Source: an uncultured Collinsella sp.
Lineage (GTDB): Bacteria > Actinomycetota > Coriobacteriia > Coriobacteriales > Coriobacteriaceae
NCBI GenBank assembly: GCA_902491915.1
Contig: CABUJL010000066.1
Coordinates: 1 to 10,682, forward strand
DNA: 10,682 nt
Direction of reading: 5' to 3'
The position numbers were made by a program, and so were the translations under genes. Below are positions 1 to 7,347 of this stretch, one piece after another. A model generated the notes under the pieces. It saw nothing but the letters and a program-made list of their open reading frames with translations. It ran no database searches and was not told the origin of the DNA. How positions within the stretch are numbered: position 1 is the first letter of the stretch; each line of letters opens with the position of its first letter.

Positions 1-591
1 CGCAGCTCCGCTCCGCGCATCGTCTCCATCCAGGTCCCGCCCGACAAGATCCGCGACGTCATCGGTTCCGGCGGTAAGGTCATCCGCGGCATCCAGGACG
101 AGACCGGCGCTTCGGTCGACATTCAGGAAGACGGCACCGTCTTTGTCGGCGGTACCGGCGAGTCCGTCGATCAGGCCGTCGAGCGCATCAAGCTCATCAT
201 CAAGGTTCCCGAGCCGGGCGAGGAGTACACCGGTCGCGTGGTCTCCATCCAGCCGTTCGGCGCCTTCGTGAACCTGCTGCCCGGTAAGGACGGCCTGCTG
301 CATATCTCCCGCGTCGCCAAGGGTCGTGTGGAGAAGGTCGAGGACGTCCTCAACGTTGGCGACGAGGTCAAGGTCGTCGTCATCGAGGTCGACGATCGCG
401 GCAAGATTTCGCTCGATCGTCTCGACAAGCCTGAGGCCCCGGCTCGCTCCGAGGGTGCCTCCGAGGGTGACGGCGAGCACTTCCAGCGTCGTGAGCGTCC
501 GCGTCGCGAGCGCTCCGAGCGCAGCGACCGTCCGCGCCGTCCTGGCGACAACGGAGGCCGCAAGCCCCGCCGTCACCACGCCGCCGAGTAA
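1..591 (+). CDS. pnp: Polyribonucleotide nucleotidyltransferase (PNPase), C-terminal part
   Basis: PNPase degrades RNA 3' to 5' by phosphorolysis, releasing nucleoside diphosphates. Only the last 196 codons lie in the window; the frame is open from base 1, so the catalytic RNase PH-like domains are upstream. Visible first is a KH domain (about nt 22-195) with the nucleic-acid-binding GxxG loop as IGSGGKVI at nt 61-84. An S1 domain follows (about nt 217-420), from EEYTGRVVSIQPFGAFV to GKISLDRL. KH followed by S1 at the C-terminus is the PNPase order. The protein then has an unusual tail of about 55 residues rich in R, E, S and P (RRERPRRERSERSD and PRRPGDNGGRKPRRHH), probably disordered and RNA-binding or a protein-docking site. 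The TAA stop is at 589-591 and a hairpin terminator follows within 25 nt. The neighbour is RNase J, a partner in RNA decay. Confidence 0.96.
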   Translation, partial: RSSAPRIVSIQVPPDKIRDVIGSGGKVIRGIQDETGASVDIQEDGTVFVGGTGESVDQAVERIKLIIKVPEPGEEYTGRVVSIQPFGAFVNLLPGKDGLLHISRVAKGRVEKVEDVLNVGDEVKVVVIEVDDRGKISLDRLDKPEAPARSEGASEGDGEHFQRRERPRRERSERSDRPRRPGDNGGRKPRRHHAAE

Positions 592-614
592 CAGCCGCAC
601 ATAAGCAGCTCAAC

Positions 615-645
615 AAGGGCGACTCCGTACAGGGGTCGCCCTTTT
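615..645 (+). terminator. Rho-independent terminator after pnp
   Basis: AAGGGCGACTCC (615-626) pairs with GGGGTCGCCCTT (632-643) to give a 12-bp stem with one T-G wobble and a 5-base GTACA loop. The stem ends in a short run of four T (642-645). It begins 23 nt after the pnp stop. The T tract is short, but the stem is strong and well placed. It separates pnp from the rnj unit. Confidence 0.88.
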
Positions 646-689
646 GCTATTCCGGGCGGGATAGACCGGTTCAGATGGGGCTTTGATGC

Positions 690-735
690 ATGGGTGGTCT
701 GTTGTTGTGCGAATGGGTATCATACTGTGGTTACT
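690..735 (+). promoter_or_regulatory. Candidate promoter region for the rnj operon (weak)
   Basis: A promoter is expected between the pnp terminator and rnj. The less GC-rich stretch here holds possible -10 hexamers TATCAT (718-723) and CATACT (721-726), and a TTGTTG (702-707) that could serve as a -35. No pair has a good 16-18 bp spacing, so the exact elements are uncertain. The assignment rests mainly on position. Confidence 0.25.
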
Positions 736-834
736 GCATCGACTCTGCGATGCATTGTTGTACGTTCCCGACGGTCGGTTTGCCAGAAGCGCCCCGTCGG
801 TTGTTCCAGACCCGTTTCGTAGAAAGGAAACAAC
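735..834 (+). promoter_or_regulatory. Structured 5' leader of rnj with possible Shine-Dalgarno sequestration
   Basis: Three complementary pairs lie in the roughly 110 nt before rnj. TGCATCG (735-741) pairs with CGATGCA (748-754) around a 6-nt loop. CCGACGG (768-774) pairs with CCGTCGG (794-800). GTTGTTCC (800-807) pairs with GGAAACAAC (826-834), 8 bp with one bulged A. The last helix contains the GGA of the only Shine-Dalgarno-like stretch before rnj (AGAAAGGA, 821-828). The second and third helices are nearly contiguous and could stack. The pairings are read by eye; function is inference. Confidence 0.4.
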
Positions 835-842
835 ACTCACCT

Positions 843-2513
843 ATGGCAGCTAAAAAATCATCTCCCTTGAAGATCATTCCGCTTGGCGGCCTTGATGGCA
901 TCGGCAAGAACATGACGGTCTTCGAGTGCGGCGACGACATGGTGCTCGTCGACGCTGGCCTCATGTTCCCCGACGACTCGCAGCCCGGTATTGACCTGGT
1001 GCTTCCGGATTATACCTACGTTCTGGAGAACGAGGAAAAGCTCCGCGGCATCATCGTCACCCACGGCCACGAGGACCATACCGGTTCGCTTCCGTACCTG
1101 CTGCAGGACCTCAACAACAAGGTGCCCATCTTCTCGAGCAAGCTGACGCTTGGCTTTATCGAGGGCAAGCTCTCCGAGTTCCGCATTCGTGCACCCAAGT
1201 TCCGTGAGGTCAAGGGCGGCAGCCACGTCAATTTGGGTGGCATCTCGCTCGACTTCTTCTCGATGACGCACTCCATCCCGGGCGCTCTGGGCGTGTTCAT
1301 CCGCACCAACCAGGGCACCGTTATGCACACCGGCGACTTTAAGCTCGACCAGACGCCTATCGACGGCGTCACGCCCGATTATGCCGCTATCAGCCGCTTT
1401 GCCAAGCAGGGCATCGACCTGCTGTTGTCCGATTCCACCAACGCCACGGTCCCCGGCTTTACCAAGTCCGAGGCCGAGGTTGGCCCCAATCTGCTGCATG
1501 CCATCAAGAATGCTCCGGGCCGCGTGTTCGTCGCGTCGTTCTCGAGCCACATCCATCGACTGCAGCAGATCTGCGACGCCGCCCGCAAGTGCGGTCGCAA
1601 GGTCGTCGTGACCGGTCGTTCCATGCTCACCAACACCCGTGTGGCGCGCGAGCTCGGTTATCTCAACATCGATGATGCCGATATCCTCGATGCCTTCGAT
1701 ATTGATAACCTGCCTGACGACAAGATCGTCGTCATGTGCACCGGTTCGCAGGGCGAGCCCCTGTCGGCCCTTTCGCGCATGGCCAACGGCGAGCACAAGA
1801 CGCTCTCCATCCACGAGGGCGATACCGTCATCCTCTCGGCAACGCCGGTCCCCGGTAACGAGAAGGCCGTTCAGCAGGTCGTCAACAGCCTCGCCAAGCT
1901 TGGCTGCGACGTGTGGGATAAGAACCGCGCCCTCGTTCACGTCTCGGGTCACGGTAGCCAGGAGGAGCTCAAGCTCCTGATGGCCATGGCCAAGCCTACG
2001 TACTTTATGCCGGTCCACGGCGAGGCCGTGCATCTGCGCGCCCATGCCCAGCTTGCCCGTAAGATGGGCATCAAGGATGATCATATCTTTATCCTCGACA
2101 ACGGAGATACGCTCGAGATGCGTGGCGGTATCGTCAAGCGCGGTACGCCCGTCGAGTCCGGCGTCGTCTACGTTGACGGACTGCGCATCGGCGATACCGA
2201 CCCTATCGTTCTGCGCGATCGCCAGAAGCTTGCCAACGACGGTATGGTCACGGCTGTCGCTATCGTTTCGCTCAAGCACAAGAAGATCGAGGCCATCGAG
2301 TTCTCGGGCCGTGGCGTCTCCTTTGCCATCGACGATCAGTTCTCCGACGACGCCTCGGCGTCCATCATGAAGACGATCGAGAAGGGCAAGTTCAGTTTTA
2401 CGAGCAGCGGTTCTGATGCCATTCGCAAGGCCGTGCGCGACTCGCTCTCTAACTTTATCTGGAGCCGTACGCGCACTCGTCCGATGATCATCCCGGTCGT
2501 CATGGAGGTTTAG
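843..2513 (+). CDS. rnj: Ribonuclease J (metallo-beta-lactamase / beta-CASP RNase)
   Basis: RNase J is a zinc-dependent exo- and endoribonuclease for mRNA decay and rRNA maturation in many bacteria that lack RNase E. The 556-residue product matches the family length of about 555. The N-terminal PLGGLDGIGKNMTVFE opens the metallo-beta-lactamase fold. Metal ligands are visible as H74-G-H76-E-D78-H79, then H143 (SMTHS), D165 (HTGDFK) and H392 (PVHGE). The beta-CASP region includes HVSGHGS (H366, H370). A C-terminal domain follows. ATG at 843 is chosen because family similarity begins there and AGAAAGGA lies upstream (821-828), although at 14 nt the spacing is long. The reading frame stays open upstream to 690 without family-like sequence. 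The gene is the first of a dense run: its last codons carry the ribosome binding site of ftsK. Confidence 0.96.
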   Translation: MAAKKSSPLKIIPLGGLDGIGKNMTVFECGDDMVLVDAGLMFPDDSQPGIDLVLPDYTYVLENEEKLRGIIVTHGHEDHTGSLPYLLQDLNNKVPIFSSKLTLGFIEGKLSEFRIRAPKFREVKGGSHVNLGGISLDFFSMTHSIPGALGVFIRTNQGTVMHTGDFKLDQTPIDGVTPDYAAISRFAKQGIDLLLSDSTNATVPGFTKSEAEVGPNLLHAIKNAPGRVFVASFSSHIHRLQQICDAARKCGRKVVVTGRSMLTNTRVARELGYLNIDDADILDAFDIDNLPDDKIVVMCTGSQGEPLSALSRMANGEHKTLSIHEGDTVILSATPVPGNEKAVQQVVNSLAKLGCDVWDKNRALVHVSGHGSQEELKLLMAMAKPTYFMPVHGEAVHLRAHAQLARKMGIKDDHIFILDNGDTLEMRGGIVKRGTPVESGVVYVDGLRIGDTDPIVLRDRQKLANDGMVTAVAIVSLKHKKIEAIEFSGRGVSFAIDDQFSDDASASIMKTIEKGKFSFTSSGSDAIRKAVRDSLSNFIWSRTRTRPMIIPVVMEV

Positions 2514-2517
2514 TTTG
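2504..2517 (+). promoter_or_regulatory. ftsK ribosome binding site inside the rnj 3' end, deciding a TTG start
   Basis: GGAGG (2504-2508) lies within the last codons of rnj (ATG GAG GTT TAG) and stands 6 nt before TTG at 2515. No ATG or GTG with a comparable site is present nearby. This supports TTG as the start codon and suggests that ftsK translation is coupled to rnj termination. Confidence 0.8.
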
Positions 2518-5295
2518 GCGCGCGGATCTGCACAAAACGCCAAAGGCAATAAAGCCAACAACCAACCGGCATCTGCTAAGGGTGCCGGTTCCCATCTTCG
2601 TGCCAATAAGGGCCACGAGGCCGAGCTCGACGATTTTGAGCCCCTGGTCGAGCCTTCGGCCAACCGCGATATCGCCGGCGTGGTCATTGCCGTTTTGGCG
2701 ATTGCGTCCTTCATTGCCGTGATTTCGCCGGCGACCGCACCCGTTACGGCTGCGGTTGCCGGTTTCTACCACCTGGGCTTTGGTCTGGGCGCCTACGTGC
2801 TGCCGATCGTCATTTTGCTGTTTGCCGCCACGCTCTTTTTAGGCGAGGACTCGCCGCTCAACGTGCGCTCTGTTGCGGGCGGCGCCGTGGTCTTTATCGC
2901 CGTCGTCTCCATTTTGTCGCTGATGGTGCCGGGCACGAGCGACTCGTGCGACCTTATGTTCACGCCGCAAAACCTGTCCGCCTCGGGTGGCTACATCGGT
3001 GCGTTTATTGCGAGCGCGCTGCAGAATGCCCTGGGTAAGCCTATCGCGATGGTCGTCCTGTTGGGTCTGGCCGTCGTTGGCTTTGTCATCATTGGCTTTT
3101 CGGTGGGCGGCGTTTTGCGCTCTGCACGCGACCGTGCGGCCGATTTTGCCGAGCGCCGTCGTGCCGACGTCAACGCGAGTCCGTGGGGTGACGACGAAGC
3201 CCTGTCGGTGCCCGGCGTTGCCCGTCCGCACCTGAGCATTCTTCGTCAAAAGGGCTCCGATATGGCCGTGACTACGGTGATGGGCAACGATGCGGACCAG
3301 GTTCTGGACGATGACGATGACGACGAGGATCCGTTTGTCGACGTGTCCGATACCGTGGAGGCCGAGCGCGCTAAGACGACGCTGCTGCCGCGCCGTCATG
3401 CTAAGAAGGGCAAGACGGCTCCCAAGCTCAATACGAGTGAGCCCGACCCGTCTTGGTCCGAGAGCGAGATTGAGCTTACCGAGGGTGATGACGAGGACGA
3501 CGAGGCTCCGATCGAGACCGCCAAGACGACCTTGCTGCCGCGACGTCAGGCAAAGCGCGGTCAGGTGACCGGCCAGCTTTCGATGGAGGACGATCCGGCC
3601 AAGATTGACGAGTCCGAACCGCCGTTTGCCGTGAATCCCGTCTCGGCCGCCCCTCAAATTCCTGATTTCCTCAAGCACCCCAAGGTTGCCGATACGGCCG
3701 TCGCGGGCGCTGTCGAGGCGTCTACATCTAGCGATGGGGGAGTGGACAATGCCCCCGAGGATAACGAGGGCGAAGAAGAGGACGGCCTTAAGCTTCCGCC
3801 GCTCGAAATCCTGCATGCTAACCCTCAGTCCGCTTCTGCCGCGTCTTCGGACAAGGAGCTGGAACAGACCGCTGAGTCGTTGCAGTCCACGCTGCTTGAG
3901 TTTGGCCGTAGTGCTCGCGTCGTCGGCTGGATTGCCGGTCCCACGGTGACGACCTTTAAGCTGCAGCCCGGCGAGGGTGAGCGCGTGAGCAAGATTTCGA
4001 GCCTTGAGGATGACATCGCGCTGTCGCTTGCTGCTCAGTCCGTGCGTATCTTTGCCCCGATTCCCGGCACCTCGCTCGTGGGTATCGAGATCCCCAATCG
4101 CAAGCGTCAGAACGTCAACTTGGGCGACGTGCTGCCCTATGTTAAGGGCGGTCCGCTTGAGCTTGCCATCGGCCGCGATGCAGAGGGCACGCCGGTAGTC
4201 GCCGACCTCGCCAAGATGCCCCATCTGCTGATCGCCGGTACCACGGGTTCCGGTAAGTCGGTCATGATCAACTCTATCATCACGACCCTGCTCATGCGTG
4301 CGCTCCCCGAGGACGTTCGCCTGATCATGGTCGACCCCAAGCGCGTCGAGCTCGCAGGCTATAACGGCCTGCCTCATCTTTACGTGCCCGTAGTGACCGA
4401 GCCCAAGCAGGCCGCGAGTGCCTTGCAGTGGGCGGTGTCCGAGATGGAGCGCCGCCTGAAGGTCTTCGAGCGCCTTAACGTGCGCAAGATCTCGACCTAT
4501 AACGAAAAGCAGGCCGCCGGCGAGTTTGAGCATTACGATAACCCGCCGCAAAAGATGCCCTACCTGGTCATCATCATCGACGAGCTTTCGGACCTGATGA
4601 TGGTTGCCGGCAAGGACGTCGAGGCGTCGATTGTGCGTATCGCCCAGCTGGGCCGTGCCGCCGGTATCCACCTTATCGTGGCGACTCAGCGTCCGAGCTC
4701 TAACGTGGTGACGGGTCTCATCAAGGCAAACATTACCAATCGTATCGCCTTCAACGTTGCAACGGGCATCGACTCCCGCGTCATCATCGACCAGATGGGT
4801 GCCGAAAAGCTCACCGGTTTGGGCGACATGCTGTTCTCAAAGGTCGACTGGGGCAAGCCTCGCCGTATCCAGGGCTGCTTTGTTTCGGATGACGAGATCA
4901 ACGAGATTGTCGAGTTCGTCAAGTCGCAAAGCGAGCCCGACTACCACGAGGAGATCCTGTCGGCTGTGGCACCTGCCTCCATGTCCATGGCAGGTGGCGG
5001 CGGCATCGTGCGCACCGGCGTTGCCGAGCCTCAGGACGACGATCCGCTTATCTGGGAAGCCGCTCATATTGTGGTGGAATCGCAGCTGGGCTCCACATCT
5101 GGCCTGCAACGCCGCCTGAAGGTTGGCTATGCGCGCGCCGGGCGTATTATGGACATGCTGGAAGAAAAGGGTGTCGTCGGACCGCCCGACGGTTCCAAGC
5201 CGCGCGAGGTCCTGCTGGATGAAGAAGGCCTTGCCGCGCTGGAATCCGTCGACGCCGAGATGGCACGTGAAGATCGTGAGTTTGGAGGATTCTGA
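2515..5295 (+). CDS. ftsK: DNA translocase FtsK/SpoIIIE family
   Basis: FtsK is a septum-anchored ATP-driven double-stranded DNA pump that clears and sorts chromosomes at division. The 926-residue product shows the full layout. Residues 1-50 are a cytoplasmic N-terminus. About four membrane segments follow (near 53-71, 88-109, 119-138 and 176-201, with a short hydrophobic stretch at 160-172). A long acidic linker spans roughly 205-455. The motor domain carries Walker A GTTGSGKS (575-582) and Walker B LVIIIDE (684-690). A C-terminal winged-helix gamma domain (about 840-910, with LQRRLKVGYARAGRIMDMLE) should read the polar DNA motifs that orient translocation. The linker contains the acidic run DDDDDDED and a duplicated AKTTLLPRR motif. 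The TTG start is set by the GGAGG at 2504. The stop TGA shares its A with the next gene's ATG. Family assignment is certain; the choice of the name ftsK over spoIIIE is by context. Confidence 0.97.
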   Translation: MARGSAQNAKGNKANNQPASAKGAGSHLRANKGHEAELDDFEPLVEPSANRDIAGVVIAVLAIASFIAVISPATAPVTAAVAGFYHLGFGLGAYVLPIVILLFAATLFLGEDSPLNVRSVAGGAVVFIAVVSILSLMVPGTSDSCDLMFTPQNLSASGGYIGAFIASALQNALGKPIAMVVLLGLAVVGFVIIGFSVGGVLRSARDRAADFAERRRADVNASPWGDDEALSVPGVARPHLSILRQKGSDMAVTTVMGNDADQVLDDDDDDEDPFVDVSDTVEAERAKTTLLPRRHAKKGKTAPKLNTSEPDPSWSESEIELTEGDDEDDEAPIETAKTTLLPRRQAKRGQVTGQLSMEDDPAKIDESEPPFAVNPVSAAPQIPDFLKHPKVADTAVAGAVEASTSSDGGVDNAPEDNEGEEEDGLKLPPLEILHANPQSASAASSDKELEQTAESLQSTLLEFGRSARVVGWIAGPTVTTFKLQPGEGERVSKISSLEDDIALSLAAQSVRIFAPIPGTSLVGIEIPNRKRQNVNLGDVLPYVKGGPLELAIGRDAEGTPVVADLAKMPHLLIAGTTGSGKSVMINSIITTLLMRALPEDVRLIMVDPKRVELAGYNGLPHLYVPVVTEPKQAASALQWAVSEMERRLKVFERLNVRKISTYNEKQAAGEFEHYDNPPQKMPYLVIIIDELSDLMMVAGKDVEASIVRIAQLGRAAGIHLIVATQRPSSNVVTGLIKANITNRIAFNVATGIDSRVIIDQMGAEKLTGLGDMLFSKVDWGKPRRIQGCFVSDDEINEIVEFVKSQSEPDYHEEILSAVAPASMSMAGGGGIVRTGVAEPQDDDPLIWEAAHIVVESQLGSTSGLQRRLKVGYARAGRIMDMLEEKGVVGPPDGSKPREVLLDEEGLAALESVDAEMAREDREFGGF
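3370..3561 (+). repeat. Duplicated AKTTLLPRR motif in the FtsK linker
   Basis: Residues 286-299 read AKTTLLPRRHAKKG and residues 336-349 read AKTTLLPRRQAKRG, exactly 50 residues apart (nt 3370-3411 and 3520-3561). Each follows an acidic stretch (DDDDDDED and EGDDEDDE). The codons differ at several positions (GCT/GCC, CTG/TTG, CGC/CGA), so the protein motif appears kept while the DNA has drifted. Confidence 0.75.
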
Positions 5296-6797
5296 TGGCT
5301 GCACGCTTTGGTGACATGCTGCTCGAGCAGCGTCGCCGAATGGGCCTTTCCATTCAGCAGGTCGCCAACACCATCAAAATCAGGCCGCAGATCATCGAGT
5401 TTTTCGAGAATGGCAATTTTGCATCGATGCCTCCGCGCGGCTATGCGCAGGGCATGATTTCGAGCTATGCGCGCTTTTTGGGCCTCAATCCGCGGGAGGT
5501 CGTCAACGCTTATTTTGACGATCTGATGGCATATGAGCGCGAGACGTCGCAGCAGGGCGGTCGTTTTCAGGACGCCGCCGGCTACGTCAATTCGCGTTCC
5601 TCGGTCGACAACGGCCGCTTCCTGATGGTTCAGGGTGGGCGTTCGACACGTTATGGCCAGCGCCCTCAGCAGGCTGGCTATGTTACCGAGACGGGTTCGA
5701 GCGAGGAGATTCGTTCCCAGCGCGATCGCTTTCGCAGCACGCCGGCGCCCGAGGAGCGCGCACTCCCCGCTGCCCGCGGTGTCGCACGTGACCCTCGTGC
5801 CGGCTACGGCGATGGTGGTTATTCCGATCGCGGGTACCGTGGCGCTTCTTCCGTTCGTCCGCGCGGCTGCTATGCAGACGCCGATACTACGCAGGTGACG
5901 CCTCGCCTTCGCTCTCAGTCGCAGACCTTTAGCCAGCGCTCCTCGGCGCCTCGTTCGGGCCAGCGCAACTACCAGGGTCGCGGCGAGCTCGCCCCCCGTT
6001 CAGGCCAGCGCAATATGCAGCGCCAGGGTAGCTATCGCGGACGTTCCGACAATAACCGCGGTCGTATGCCCCAAGGCGCTGGTCGCGGTGGTTCCAATCG
6101 TGGACGCGGCGGTGGGCGCGCTCCCCAGAACAACGGTCTCGATCCTCGTATTGTTTACGCCGGCATCGGTGCCGTGGCGCTGCTGCTGATCGTGCTCATC
6201 GTGGTGCTCCTGCGTGGTTGCGGCTCCTCGGTGCCCGAGTCGACGCCCGAGACGCCCGCTGCCACCAAGACAACGACTAAGAAGTCTTCCAAGAAGACCG
6301 AATCCGTCGATGAGGATGAAGATATCGATGAGACGACGGACGAGTCGGACGCCGCCAAGACGACGGCCAAGAAGGAGGAGAACGAGGTCACAAAGGTCAA
6401 GATCTCCGTTGCCAAGGGCAAGACTGCTTGGATTGAGGTCAAGGTTGATGGCAAGTCTGTCTATGGCGCCCAAGCGACCGGTCCCTTTGAGCAGGAATAT
6501 ACGCCCGAGTCCTCGATCGAGATCACCACGTCAAAGCCTTCCGATGTCACCGTTACCAAGAACGGCGAAAAGGTCCGCTACGACACTAAGACGTCGGGCG
6601 TGGCACGCGTGACGATCACTGTTCCCAAGAAGGAGACGACCGAGTCCAAGGACGGCGAGAGCACTGACGGCACCGATGGCACCGAAAGTACCGACGGAAC
6701 TGTTGGAACCGATGCCCAGTCCACGGACGGCACCGATACCGCCACCGACGGTCAAACGACGGCCGATTCTACCGATTATTCGTACGACAGCTACTAA
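5295..6797 (+). CDS. RodZ/YmfM-like membrane protein with N-terminal helix-turn-helix
   Basis: RodZ-type proteins tie the MreB cytoskeleton to the cell-wall machinery through a cytoplasmic helix-turn-helix; the B. subtilis relative YmfM sits between ftsK-type and pgsA genes, as here. Residues 1-75 form the Cro-like domain (MLLEQRRRMGLSIQQVANTIKIRPQIIEFFENG, RGYAQGMISSYARFLGL). Residues 80-285 are a low-complexity cytoplasmic linker, rich in arginine and glycine at 215-275. One membrane helix spans about 286-308 (IVYAGIGAVALLLIVLIVVLL). Outside lies a T/K/D/E-rich stalk, a beta-rich domain (about 365-443) resembling the DUF4115 domain of RodZ, and a TDG-repeat tail to residue 500. GGAGGA (5284-5289) stands 5 nt before ATG 5295, inside ftsK, giving a 1-nt overlap. 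The helix-turn-helix plus single-helix architecture is clear. Binding to MreB is an inference, so no symbol is given. Confidence 0.88.
   Translation: MAARFGDMLLEQRRRMGLSIQQVANTIKIRPQIIEFFENGNFASMPPRGYAQGMISSYARFLGLNPREVVNAYFDDLMAYERETSQQGGRFQDAAGYVNSRSSVDNGRFLMVQGGRSTRYGQRPQQAGYVTETGSSEEIRSQRDRFRSTPAPEERALPAARGVARDPRAGYGDGGYSDRGYRGASSVRPRGCYADADTTQVTPRLRSQSQTFSQRSSAPRSGQRNYQGRGELAPRSGQRNMQRQGSYRGRSDNNRGRMPQGAGRGGSNRGRGGGRAPQNNGLDPRIVYAGIGAVALLLIVLIVVLLRGCGSSVPESTPETPAATKTTTKKSSKKTESVDEDEDIDETTDESDAAKTTAKKEENEVTKVKISVAKGKTAWIEVKVDGKSVYGAQATGPFEQEYTPESSIEITTSKPSDVTVTKNGEKVRYDTKTSGVARVTITVPKKETTESKDGESTDGTDGTESTDGTVGTDAQSTDGTDTATDGQTTADSTDYSYDSY
5946..6014 (+). repeat. APRSGQRN duplicate in the RodZ-like protein
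   Basis: APRSGQRN occurs at residues 218-225 (5946-5969) and again at 233-240 (5991-6014), a period of 15 residues or 45 nt. It lies in an arginine/glycine-rich stretch continuing with RGRGGGR at 269-275. The synonymous differences suggest an old duplication. Confidence 0.6.
6657..6758 (+). repeat. Degenerate TDG/STDGT repeats at the RodZ-like C-terminus
   Basis: Residues 455-488 are built of short units such as STDGT, DGT, ESTDGT, VGTD and STDGTDT. The DNA shows recurring GACGGCACCGAT-like blocks. This is the extracytoplasmic end of the protein, so it would lie in or under the cell wall. The units are imperfect, so copy number is approximate. Confidence 0.6.
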
Positions 6798-6823
6798 GCC
6801 GCTCGTAAGCGAAAGGATTACCC

Positions 6824-7321
6824 ATGGCTAAAGATTCCAGCTTCGACGTCGTGTCCGAGGTCAATATGCAGGAGGTCGACAATGCCTTCCAACAGACCAC
6901 GCGCGAGATTTCCCAGCGCTATGACCTGAAGGACTCCGGCGCCACCATTGAGCTTTCGAAGGGCGACAAGCTCTTTACGATCAACACCCCGGCCGACTTT
7001 GTCTCCAAGCAGATCATCGATGTCCTGAGCTCCAAGCTCATCAAGCGCGGCATCGATCTTAAGGCCGTGTCCTGGGATGCGCCTCAGGCTGCATCGGGCG
7101 GTACCGTGCGCGTGCTCGGTCACATCGTCGAAGGTATCGACCAGACGACTGCCAAGAAGATCAATAAGGACATCAAGGATCAGAAGCTCAAGGTCAAGGT
7201 GACGATTGAGGCCGACAAACTGCGTGTTTCCTCTGCTTCCAAGGATGCGCTGCAGACCGTGATCCAGTTCCTGCGCGACCAGGACTACGGTCAGCCGCTG
7301 CAGTTCACCAACTACCGTTAA
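6824..7321 (+). CDS. yajQ: YajQ family nucleotide-binding protein (UPF0234)
   Basis: YajQ proteins are small two-domain cytoplasmic proteins that bind nucleotides; a Xanthomonas member is reported to bind cyclic di-GMP, and others bind nucleic acid. The 165-residue product is close to the usual 160-165 length and shows family hallmarks: MAKDSSFDVVSEVNMQEVDNA at the start, then TTREISQRYDLKDS, KRGIDLKAVSWD, VEGIDQTTAKKINKDIKD and the C-terminal RDQDYGQPLQFTNYR. AAAGGA (6812-6817) stands 6 nt before ATG 6824. The gene is 26 nt after the RodZ-like gene and 26 nt before rimO, so it is probably part of the same transcript. The family call is firm; the ligand in this organism cannot be read from the sequence. 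Confidence 0.95.
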   Translation: MAKDSSFDVVSEVNMQEVDNAFQQTTREISQRYDLKDSGATIELSKGDKLFTINTPADFVSKQIIDVLSSKLIKRGIDLKAVSWDAPQAASGGTVRVLGHIVEGIDQTTAKKINKDIKDQKLKVKVTIEADKLRVSSASKDALQTVIQFLRDQDYGQPLQFTNYR

Positions 7322-7347
7322 TTCATTCGAAAGGACCGCTCTCCAAC

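Noticed and set aside
690..842. In-frame upstream extension of RNase J by 51 residues starting at ATG 690
   Set aside because: The extension has no ribosome binding site, is unlike RNase J N-termini and overlaps the likely promoter and leader. The ATG at 843 gives the family length.
858..2714. Long antisense open frame of 618 codons opposite rnj
   Set aside because: It is a shadow created by high-GC codon use on the + strand. It has no recognisable domain, and the sense strand encodes a certain gene.
2839..4671. Long antisense open frame of 610 codons opposite ftsK
   Set aside because: It has the same cause as the frame opposite rnj; its composition is rich in R, H, G and D, with no family features.
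6351..6374. AKTT motif shared between the RodZ-like protein and the FtsK linker
   Set aside because: Only AAKTTAKK is present, without LLPRR, and it lies on the outer side of the membrane. It is probably low-complexity chance.
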